A stretch of DNA of 5,196 bases from Acidimicrobiia bacterium. Its GTDB lineage: Bacteria > Actinomycetota > Acidimicrobiia > IMCC26256 > BP-133. Shown here piece by piece: positions 1 through 4,193 of the stretch. Position numbers and translations under genes: made by a program. The first letter of the stretch is position 1. Every line of letters begins with the position of its first letter. The DNA lies in assembly GCA_025934385.1 (NCBI GenBank), contig JAICYE010000206.1, positions 1 to 5,196 of the forward strand, given 5' to 3'. Under the pieces are notes generated by a model. The model did not search any database and was not told the DNA's origin. It was given only the letters and a program-made list of their open reading frames with translations.

Positions 1-596
1 GCGGCGGGCATGCCGGCGTCGACGAAGCCCCGCCAGAGGTGCTCGTCGACGAACGACACGCAGCGCCGGGCGACGTCGTCCATGGCCCGGGCGATCTCGG
101 CCGCCACGTCGACCATGGCCCGGGGTGGGAAGCCCTCGGCCAGCAGCTCGAGGCCAACGTCGAGGAGGCGGGGGTTGCGGACGACGACGTCGTCGCCGTC
201 GACCGCCGCCAGGCCCGTCTCGACGGCCCGGGCGACGGCCACCTCGTCGCCGCCGAGCAGCTCCCGGAACCGGGCAGCAGACAGGCGGCGCGGCCAGTCC
301 TCCTGATAGGGGGCCGTGATCGCCTCCTCCAGGCCCAGCACCGAACCGAGGTCGCGCCGCTCCTCCCAGGCCTCGACCAGCTCCCGGATGGCGGCCAGCG
401 GGTAGCCCCGACCGAGCATGCGCAGCACCAGCCGCAGCCGGCGGAGGTGGTCAGGGCCGTAGAGACCGAGCCGGCCTCTCCGCTGTGGCGGCGGCAGGAG
501 TCCCCGGTCCTGGTAGACCCGCACGTTGCGGACGGTGGTGCCGGCCGCCCGGGCCAGTTCGTCGATGGTCAGCAGCTCGTGGTCGGGCCGGTTCAT
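1..596 (-). CDS. MerR-family transcriptional regulator (3' end beyond the window)
   Basis: The first 198 residues are visible, and the C-terminus lies beyond the left edge. Residues 9-75 form a MerR winged helix-turn-helix. The helix-turn-helix is at about 9-28 (LTIDELARAAGTTVRNVRVY), followed by the family's DRGLLPPP turn, then the wing with RRGRLGLYGPDHLRRL and a second helical pair ending in GYPLAAIRELVEAWE. Residues 85-198 are helical and match no effector domain I recognise. There is no B12-binding motif as in CarH/LitR and no metal-site cysteines as in MerR/CueR; C179 is the only Cys. The ATG at 596 is 20 nt after the oxygenase stop codon. It has no strong ribosome-binding site and no promoter of its own is visible, so co-transcription, possibly with translational coupling, is likely. 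The family binds dyads inside over-long promoter spacers, and one sits in front of this unit (1957-1976), so autoregulation is inferred. The family call is secure; the ligand is unknown. Confidence 0.93.
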   Translation of the reverse strand, partial: MNRPDHELLTIDELARAAGTTVRNVRVYQDRGLLPPPQRRGRLGLYGPDHLRRLRLVLRMLGRGYPLAAIRELVEAWEERRDLGSVLGLEEAITAPYQEDWPRRLSAARFRELLGGDEVAVARAVETGLAAVDGDDVVVRNPRLLDVGLELLAEGFPPRAMVDVAAEIARAMDDVARRCVSFVDEHLWRGFVDAGMPA

Positions 597-616
597 CGTT
601 GCCGCGCTTGCCAGCT

Positions 617-1948
617 TCAGAGGTCGCCGTCGGCCACCCAGCTGCCGTGGAAGCCGAACGGCACCCGCTGGGGGAGTGCCACGGTGGCCACCGGCGGAGC
701 GGCGAAGTCGGAGGCGTCGAGGATCACGAGATCGCTGCCGTCGCGGCCGGCGTCGTAGACGTAGGCCAGGACGTAGCCCGAGTCTTCGGCGGCGTCGTCG
801 CCGGCCGGGACGAACACGCCTTCCCCGGGCACGCAGCCGGGGGCGAAGCGGTGCTCCTCGGCCGTCCCCGACGCCAGGTCGTACTTGACCAGCGCGGTCT
901 CGACCGCGAACCCGTCCGGGCCCGGCCGGGTGCGGACGGCGTAGCCGAACCGGGCCGGCCGCCCGACGCAGCGCTCGTCGACCCGGGGGAACTCCACCGA
1001 CCGGTCGTCGAGCGTCTCCTCCTTCACCGTGCCGGCGGCGACGTCGACGGTCCACCGGTGCAGCGTGGTCGGCTCGAAGGCGTTGCGGTCGTCGCGCCAG
1101 AGGTGCGGGTAGCGGGCGACGTCGACGACGACCCGGCCGGGCTCGGGCTCGGCGGCGTTCAGCCCATGGAACACGTAGCAGGGCTCGACGTCGACCCACA
1201 CCACGTCGGCGTCACCGCCGTTGCCTCGGGGCATGATCCCCAGCCGGGCGCCGTAGTCGTCGCTCCACCGGTAGGGCATCGTCCGGGCGAAGAGCAGCGC
1301 GGGGTCGCACACCACCGGCAGGTCCATGAACACCACGGAATGTTCGGTGATGGCGAAGTCGTGGTGCATCGTCGGCCCCGGGACGGTGATCTCCTCGCTC
1401 TGCACGAGGTTCCCGGCGGCGTCGGCCCGGTGGTACGTCAGGAGCGGCGGGAACACGCCGTAACCGAAGAAGTGCAGCTCCCCGGTGACGGGGCAGCGCT
1501 TGGGGTGGGCGGTCATGGCCGTGGTCAGGCGGCCGCCGAAGTCGAACGGGCCGACGGTGTCGAGTTCCCGGGTGACCTCGGTCGGCCCCCGGTTCTCCAC
1601 CAGCGCCAGGATCCGCCCGCCGTGGGCGATGACGTGGGTGTTGGCCAGCGTCACCTCGAGGTCGAGCATCCCGTCCTCGCCGGCGATGCGCCGGCCGGCC
1701 TCGAACGACTCCGTCCGCACGTAGCGGTTGCGGTACCAGGTCGCCCGTCCGCCGGACAACTCCACACCGTGGAGCATGCCTTCGCCGAAGAACCAGTGGC
1801 CGGGGTCGCCGGACAGTGGGTTCGGCCCGTTGCGGAGGTAGCGGCCGGCCAGCCCGGTCGGGATCGCGCCCTCGACGGGCAGGTCGAAGGCGGTCGTCTC
1901 GTCCCGCACCGGGGCGAAATTGCCGTCCAGATAGAACTTGGTCTCCAT
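617..1948 (-). CDS. Carotenoid/apocarotenoid cleavage oxygenase (RPE65/CCD family)
   Basis: This is a 443-residue non-haem Fe(II) dioxygenase of the carotenoid cleavage family, which cuts a double bond of a carotenoid, apocarotenoid or stilbene with O2 to give carbonyl products. The N-terminal signatures are GNFAPVRDE (9-17), GRYLRNGPNP (35-44) and HWFFGEGMLHGV (51-62). The four iron ligands of the seven-bladed propeller can be placed: H148 (TAHPK), H196 (MHHDFAIT), H261 (VFHGLN) and H434 (GFHGSW). The second-shell region EFPRVDE (319-325) and GRPARFGYAV (329-338) are also present, so it appears catalytically intact. Its length is close to the usual 450-500 residues, with no signal peptide. 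The ATG at 1948 directly follows a promoter-like -10, with no ribosome-binding site, so the mRNA is probably leaderless. It is the first gene of a unit with the MerR regulator downstream. The substrate cannot be read from the sequence. Some members act on lignostilbenes, and no carotenoid biosynthesis gene is in view. Confidence 0.95.
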   Translation of the reverse strand: METKFYLDGNFAPVRDETTAFDLPVEGAIPTGLAGRYLRNGPNPLSGDPGHWFFGEGMLHGVELSGGRATWYRNRYVRTESFEAGRRIAGEDGMLDLEVTLANTHVIAHGGRILALVENRGPTEVTRELDTVGPFDFGGRLTTAMTAHPKRCPVTGELHFFGYGVFPPLLTYHRADAAGNLVQSEEITVPGPTMHHDFAITEHSVVFMDLPVVCDPALLFARTMPYRWSDDYGARLGIMPRGNGGDADVVWVDVEPCYVFHGLNAAEPEPGRVVVDVARYPHLWRDDRNAFEPTTLHRWTVDVAAGTVKEETLDDRSVEFPRVDERCVGRPARFGYAVRTRPGPDGFAVETALVKYDLASGTAEEHRFAPGCVPGEGVFVPAGDDAAEDSGYVLAYVYDAGRDGSDLVILDASDFAAPPVATVALPQRVPFGFHGSWVADGDL

Positions 1949-1953
1949 GGAGC

Positions 1954-1984
1954 ATTGTTACAATGAACGTTGTCACGGTGTCAA
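1954..1984 (-). promoter_or_regulatory. Promoter of the carotenoid oxygenase-MerR unit, long spacer
   Basis: Read on the minus strand, a consensus -35 TTGACA (1979-1984) precedes a -10. The -10 can be read as TAACAA (1955-1960, spacer 18) or AACAAT (1954-1959, spacer 19). A spacer longer than the usual 17 is the hallmark of MerR-regulated promoters, where the activator untwists the DNA. Either -10 puts the transcription start at or within a base or two of the oxygenase ATG (1948), which fits a leaderless message. The elements are seen directly; activity and regulation are inferred. Confidence 0.7.
1957..1976. promoter_or_regulatory. 20-bp dyad operator, probable MerR binding site
   Basis: On the minus strand the site reads GTGACAACGTTCATTGTAAC. 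Its half-sites GTGACAACG and GTTACAATG (the latter on the other strand) match at 7 of 9 positions around a 2-bp centre. The dyad fills the space between the -35 and -10 of the oxygenase promoter and overlaps the -10 edge, which is where MerR-family dimers bind. The co-transcribed MerR gene is the obvious candidate ligand. A TetR-type repressor would also suit such a site. Confidence 0.65.
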
Positions 1985-2015
1985 CGGTCACCGGGGGCGA
2001 CGGCGGACGGCCGAG

Positions 2016-2021
2016 TACCGT
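2016..2021 (+). promoter_or_regulatory. Candidate -10 of a leaderless promoter for the membrane protein
   Basis: TACCGT fits the actinobacterial TANNNT -10 and ends 7 nt before the ATG at 2029, so transcription would begin at or next to the start codon. No convincing -35 lies 16-18 bp upstream (only a run of G). The absence of a Shine-Dalgarno before 2029 is consistent with leaderless translation. Confidence 0.35.
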
Positions 2022-2028
2022 CTCGCCG

Positions 2029-2577
2029 ATGACCGATCCCGAGACCCCGGCGGCGGCCGGTCCGCTGCCGACCGTCGTGCGCATCGCCTGCCTCCTGCTG
2101 CTCGTGGCCGGGTTCGGGTCGGTGCTGATCAGCCTGCCGTCGCTGGCCAGACCGGAAAGCGCCCGCTGCAGCCTGAGCCGGGCCCGCATCGACGACGCCA
2201 ACACCGACCACAAGACGTGGAACAACGTCGACACCGGCGGGCGCAAGGCCAGGAAGGTCCCCTGCGCCGACGCCATCCGCCTGGCCGGCCAGGTCCGCCT
2301 CGACGAGAAGGGCACGCGCACGGCCTCCGTCCCCGGCGAGGGGGCGGTGCGGGTCCAGGCGGCGCTGGCCGTCGTCCTCGGCCTCGGCCAGGGGATCAGC
2401 GCCGCGCTGCTGCTCCGGACGCTCGGCCGCCCGGCCCGCAGCGCCGCCGTGGCCTTCGCCGCCTTCGGCGTCGTCCTGCCCGTCCTCGGCGTCATCTCCT
2501 TCGTCGTGGCCATCTTCGTCGCCTACGCCCTGGTCATCAGCCCGGCCGCCAAGCAGCTCTGGCCCCGGCCCGCCTGA
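2029..2577 (+). CDS. Small membrane protein of unknown function, three predicted helices
   Basis: The 182-residue product is not one I recognise. A short Pro/Ala-rich N-terminus leads to a hydrophobic segment at about 16-37 (VVRIACLLLLVAGFGSVLIS). A polar loop of roughly 70 residues follows, containing two cysteines (C47 and C79) that could form a disulfide if the loop is outside the cell. Two further hydrophobic segments lie at about 109-129 and 139-170, the second rich in V, F and A. The chosen start is the ATG at 2029, because MTDPETP is a typical cytoplasmic beginning and a -10-like box lies just upstream. In-frame starts at 1963 and 1978 would lie inside the divergent operator. The gene is divergent from the oxygenase and ends 11 nt before a strong hairpin. 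Codon use matches its neighbours. Coding status is confident; function and topology are inferred from hydrophobicity. Confidence 0.82.
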   Translation: MTDPETPAAAGPLPTVVRIACLLLLVAGFGSVLISLPSLARPESARCSLSRARIDDANTDHKTWNNVDTGGRKARKVPCADAIRLAGQVRLDEKGTRTASVPGEGAVRVQAALAVVLGLGQGISAALLLRTLGRPARSAAVAFAAFGVVLPVLGVISFVVAIFVAYALVISPAAKQLWPRPA

Positions 2578-2588
2578 ACCGGCGGCCC

Positions 2589-2614
2589 GGCGGCCCGCCC
2601 GGCCCCGGGCCGCC
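2589..2614 (+). terminator. GC hairpin terminator after the membrane protein gene
   Basis: A perfect 9-bp stem pairs GGCGGCCCG (2589-2597) with CGGGCCGCC (2606-2614) around an 8-nt loop, 12 nt after the stop codon. There is no U-tract, as is common for high-GC actinobacterial terminators. It can form on either strand. Confidence 0.7.
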
Positions 2615-2735
2615 CAGCTGAACGCTCCGTGAGAACCGGGCCTTTCACTCGACCTCCCACGGTCTGGCATTCAGCTGCATTGAGCCGCATTTGAGGTTTG
2701 TTTGCTAGGCGGAGTGGGACCAGTTCCCAGCACAC
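2615..2735 (+). promoter_or_regulatory. Structured non-coding leader/promoter region of the repeat protein gene
   Basis: No gene is seen here. Three features stand out. First, CAGCTGAACGC (2615-2625) and GCATTCAGCTG (2667-2677) form an inverted repeat matching at 10 of 11 positions. Second, GACCTCC (2651-2657) is the exact complement of the Shine-Dalgarno segment GGAGGTC (2737-2743). Third, 2677-2706 is unusually AT-rich for the window and holds a weak promoter-like arrangement, TTGAGC (2680-2685) with a TAG-containing box near 2703-2711. If transcription starts upstream of about 2650, the leader could mask the ribosome-binding site. If it starts near 2715, the complement is not transcribed and the repeat may instead be a DNA operator. 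The sequence cannot decide between these. Confidence 0.4.
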
Positions 2736-2742
2736 AGGAGGT
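2736..2742 (+). promoter_or_regulatory. Strong Shine-Dalgarno fixing a GTG start
   Basis: AGGAGGT is a near-perfect anti-16S match, ending 7 nt before the GTG at 2750. It defines the start of the secreted repeat protein, which has no ATG at its signal peptide. It contrasts with the apparently leaderless genes nearby and suggests high translation. Confidence 0.88.
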
Positions 2743-2749
2743 CTGTTTC

Positions 2750-3085
2750 GTGGCACTCCGTCGCACGTCCCTGGCCATCGCCGTGACCGCCGGCCTCGCC
2801 TTCGCCGGCGTCGCCGTCGAAGCGACGGCCGCGACCGCGCCGAGCCCGAAAGCGTCGAGCAGCACCACGACGACGATGAAGAAGAAGCCGATGGCCGCGC
2901 CGACGGCCATGTCAACGACCACCACGATGCACAAGAAGACGGTGGCCCCGACGGCGATGTCGACAACGACGACGATGCACAAGAAGGCGGTGGCCCCGAC
3001 GGCGATGTCGACAACGACGACGATGCACAAGAAGGCGGTGGCCCCGACGGCCATGTCGACAACGACGACGATGCGCAAGAAGTAG
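2750..3085 (+). CDS. Small secreted protein with 16-residue Thr/Met/His/Lys repeats
   Basis: The product has 111 residues. A Sec-type signal peptide is clear: basic MALRRTSL, hydrophobic AIAVTAGLAFAGVAV, then EATAATA with likely cleavage near residues 28-30. The mature part is low-complexity. A degenerate first unit (about 33-49, with SSSTTTTMKKK) is followed by units beginning APTAMSTTTTMHKK at residues 50, 66, 82 and 98. The last unit is cut to 14 residues, with H changed to R. After cleavage there is no Asp, Glu, Cys or aromatic residue, so the protein is strongly basic and probably disordered. The Thr runs could be O-glycosylated, and the Met and His residues could bind metal; both ideas are inference. 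It is flanked by its own leader and terminator, so it is probably transcribed alone. It resembles other low-complexity secreted bacterial repeat proteins in style only, and I know no characterised homologue. Confidence 0.85.
   Translation: MALRRTSLAIAVTAGLAFAGVAVEATAATAPSPKASSSTTTTMKKKPMAAPTAMSTTTTMHKKTVAPTAMSTTTTMHKKAVAPTAMSTTTTMHKKAVAPTAMSTTTTMRKK
2897..3082 (+). repeat. Tandem 48-bp coding repeat, 3.9 copies
   Basis: Units start at 2897, 2945, 2993 and 3041; the last is truncated to 42 bp by the stop codon. The two middle units are identical over all 48 bp. The outer ones differ by point changes, mostly at third positions, plus CAC to CGC in the last. The identical central pair suggests recent duplication or homogenisation by slippage or recombination. 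Because 48 is a multiple of three, reading frame is kept whatever the copy number. Confidence 0.95.
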
Positions 3086-3136
3086 CCCGGCCCGTAGGGC
3101 CGGGGCGGTCCCGTTGCCACAGGATCGCCCCGGCCC
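3086..3136 (+). terminator. Overlapping GC hairpins (terminator) after the repeat protein
   Basis: Immediately after the stop codon, CCCGGCCC (3086-3093) pairs perfectly with GGGCCGGG (3097-3104) around a GTA loop. A longer alternative stem pairs 3097-3111 with 3122-3136: 15 bp, one G-U wobble, 10-nt loop. The two share 3097-3104, so they are mutually exclusive. Either could terminate transcription. There is no U-tract. Confidence 0.7.
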
Positions 3137-3149
3137 TCCGGCCAGGCGG

Positions 3150-3155
3150 TAGAAC
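3150..3155 (+). promoter_or_regulatory. Candidate -10 box before an ATG at 3162
   Basis: TAGAAC (4 of 6 matches to TATAAT) ends 6 nt before an ATG at 3162. This is the same geometry as the apparent leaderless starts elsewhere in the window. No -35 is visible at normal spacing. The ATG is out of frame with the coding-like stretch that follows, unless one base is missing (see the small ORF at 3179-3346). Confidence 0.25.
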
Positions 3156-3178
3156 TCCGGGATGATCACCCCCGGATC

Positions 3179-3346
3179 GTGGACGGCGAGTCCAACGTCT
3201 TCGACCGCCGCTCCGACGGCGCCCCGCTGGCCGACCGCCTCACCTTCGACGGCCTCGACGCCCCCGGCGAGGAGCAGGAGTGGCTGCCGATCACGCAGCG
3301 CCGCCGCTTCCTGCGGCGGCCCGGGCTCATGGCATCCGGGCGGTGA
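3179..3346 (+). CDS. Small ORF with strong coding signature, start uncertain, possibly frameshifted
   Basis: About 50 consecutive codons of this frame, from the GTG at 3179 to about 3329, all end in G or C, while their second positions are mixed. This is the coding pattern of this genome. From the GTG it encodes 55 residues, including SNVFDRRSDG, EEQEWLPITQ and an RRRFLRRPG tail; I do not recognise it. The GTG has no ribosome-binding site. An ATG at 3162 preceded by a TAGAAC box lies in another frame, and one extra C in the C5 run at 3169-3173 would join it to this frame, giving 61 residues starting MITPRIVDGE. A true frameshift, a sequencing error or a gene remnant are all possible. The 3' end overlaps the convergent methyltransferase by 20 bp and contains that gene's likely terminator, which argues somewhat against an intact functional gene. 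Confidence 0.45.
   Translation: MDGESNVFDRRSDGAPLADRLTFDGLDAPGEEQEWLPITQRRRFLRRPGLMASGR
3300..3320 (-). terminator. GC hairpin terminator after the methyltransferase
   Basis: On the minus strand GCCGCCGC and GCGGCGGC form a perfect 8-bp stem (3313-3320 with 3300-3307) around a 5-nt loop, 6 nt downstream of the methyltransferase stop codon. There is no U-tract. It also falls inside the plus-strand small ORF, where it encodes the RRRFLRR segment, so part of its symmetry could come from Arg codons. Confidence 0.55.
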
Positions 3347-4175
3347 TCACCCAGGATGCCGAGCCGAAGACGACGCCGCCGGGCGTCTCGTGGGCGGCGA
3401 TGGTGGCCCGGAGGTTCTCCATCGCCCGGGCCCGCGTCGCCTCGTCGAGGTCGGCCACCATCAGTTGGACGGGCTGGAGCCCGGCGGCGAAGCGGTAGGC
3501 CGTCCCGGCGTCGGGGCCGACGTTGAAGGGTTGCTCGGAGCCGGTGAAGTCGATGTCGGCGAAGCCGGCCGACTTGAGCACCGAAGAGGCGAAGTCGGGG
3601 TCGGCCAGGCCGAACGGGCCGGGGGCGCCGGGCGGCGGGACGGGCAGGTCGCGGCCCACGGCCAGCGCCTGGCGCATCGCCGTCATCCACTCGTTGGCCG
3701 CCAGCGGCTGCCAGACCAGGATGGCCAGCCGGCCGCCCGGCCGCAGGCCCAAGCCGATGTTGGTGAAGGCCGCCACCGGATCGGCGAAGAACATGACGCC
3801 GAAACGGCTCATGGCCACGTCGAAGGAGCCGGCGGGGAAGGGGTAGACCTGGGCGTCGCCCTGCTCGAAGCGGATGGTGGTCAGACCCTCGGCCTCGGCC
3901 GACTGTCGGGCCCGGGCCAGCATCGGGCCCGACAGGTCGACGGCCAGCACCGAGCCCCCCGCGCCGGCCGCCCGGGCGGCGTCGCGGTTCGTCCGGCCGT
4001 TGCCGCAGCCGACGTCGAGCACCCGCTCGCCGGGGACGATGGCGGCGGCGGCCATCAGCCGGGCGTGGTGGGGTTCGATCGAGGTGTCGAAGCGTTCCTG
4101 GTGGGCGGCCCAGTACTCGCCGTCGGACCCGTCCCAGGCGGCGGCCTGCTCGACGTTGACGATGTCACCCGCCAT
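3327..4175 (-). CDS. Class I SAM-dependent methyltransferase
   Basis: This 282-residue, probably cytosolic enzyme would transfer a methyl group from S-adenosylmethionine to an unidentified small molecule. It has a Rossmann fold of the Methyltransf_11/25 (UbiE-like) type. Motif I VLDVGCGNGRTN is at 52-63. The acidic end of strand 2 that binds the SAM ribose is D80 (LAVDLSGPML). The next motif is GDAQVYPFPAGSFDVAMSRFG (107-126, approximately), and the post-motif LRPGGRLAILVWQP is at 144-157. The N-terminal NVEQAAAWDGSDGEYWAAHQERFD and the C-terminal 160-282 region probably make the substrate lid and are not diagnostic. The ATG at 4175 is supported by AGGAGG five nt upstream. It lies 18 nt downstream of the S16 protease gene and is probably co-transcribed with it. 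No quinone or lipid pathway gene is nearby, so no substrate is assigned. Confidence 0.92.
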   Translation of the reverse strand: MAGDIVNVEQAAAWDGSDGEYWAAHQERFDTSIEPHHARLMAAAAIVPGERVLDVGCGNGRTNRDAARAAGAGGSVLAVDLSGPMLARARQSAEAEGLTTIRFEQGDAQVYPFPAGSFDVAMSRFGVMFFADPVAAFTNIGLGLRPGGRLAILVWQPLAANEWMTAMRQALAVGRDLPVPPPGAPGPFGLADPDFASSVLKSAGFADIDFTGSEQPFNVGPDAGTAYRFAAGLQPVQLMVADLDEATRARAMENLRATIAAHETPGGVVFGSASWVITARMP

Positions 4176-4180
4176 CGGGC

Positions 4181-4186
4181 CCTCCT
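4181..4186 (-). promoter_or_regulatory. Shine-Dalgarno of the methyltransferase
   Basis: AGGAGG on the minus strand ends 5 nt before the ATG at 4175. It sits in the 18-nt gap after the protease stop codon. This supports the start and independent re-initiation within an operon. Confidence 0.85.
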
Positions 4187-4193
4187 ATCGATG

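Noticed and set aside
1..596. B12-dependent light sensor (CarH/LitR) controlling carotenoid genes
   Set aside because: The context is suggestive, but the visible C-terminal half lacks the cobalamin-binding ExxxH motif, and CarH proteins bind as tetrameric repressors to different sites.
485..1966. Long plus-strand open frame antisense to the carotenoid oxygenase
   Set aside because: It is a by-product of high GC and strong codon bias on the minus strand. Its translation is a Gly/Val/Arg/His-rich string without domains, while the minus strand encodes a complete enzyme with all four iron ligands.
1976..1993. Small hairpin CGGTG...CACCG beside the -35 of the oxygenase promoter
   Set aside because: A 5-bp stem with an 8-nt loop is expected by chance in this GC-rich sequence, and the 20-bp dyad next to it is the far better operator.
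1963..2028. Upstream in-frame starts (ATG 1963, GTG 1978) for the membrane protein
   Set aside because: They lie inside the operator and -35 of the divergent promoter, have no ribosome-binding site, and would add a tail unlike a protein N-terminus.
1212..2513. Long minus-strand frame crossing the oxygenase and the divergent promoter
   Set aside because: It spans two real genes on opposite strands and the intergenic operator, and its product is Arg/Pro-rich nonsense.
2712..2730. Imperfect palindrome GGGACCAGTTCCC upstream of the repeat protein
   Set aside because: It has only four perfectly paired bases per arm, too weak to call an operator or hairpin by itself.
2897..3082. CRISPR-like array
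   Set aside because: The 48-bp units are directly adjacent with no spacers, are in frame within a coding gene, and no cas genes are present.
2671..3120. Minus-strand frame over the tandem repeats encoding hydrophobic repeated segments
   Set aside because: The repeat length is a multiple of three, so several frames stay open by construction. The plus-strand frame alone has a ribosome-binding site, a signal peptide and a terminator. The hydrophobic repeats are the antisense reading of the Thr/Met/His/Lys codons.
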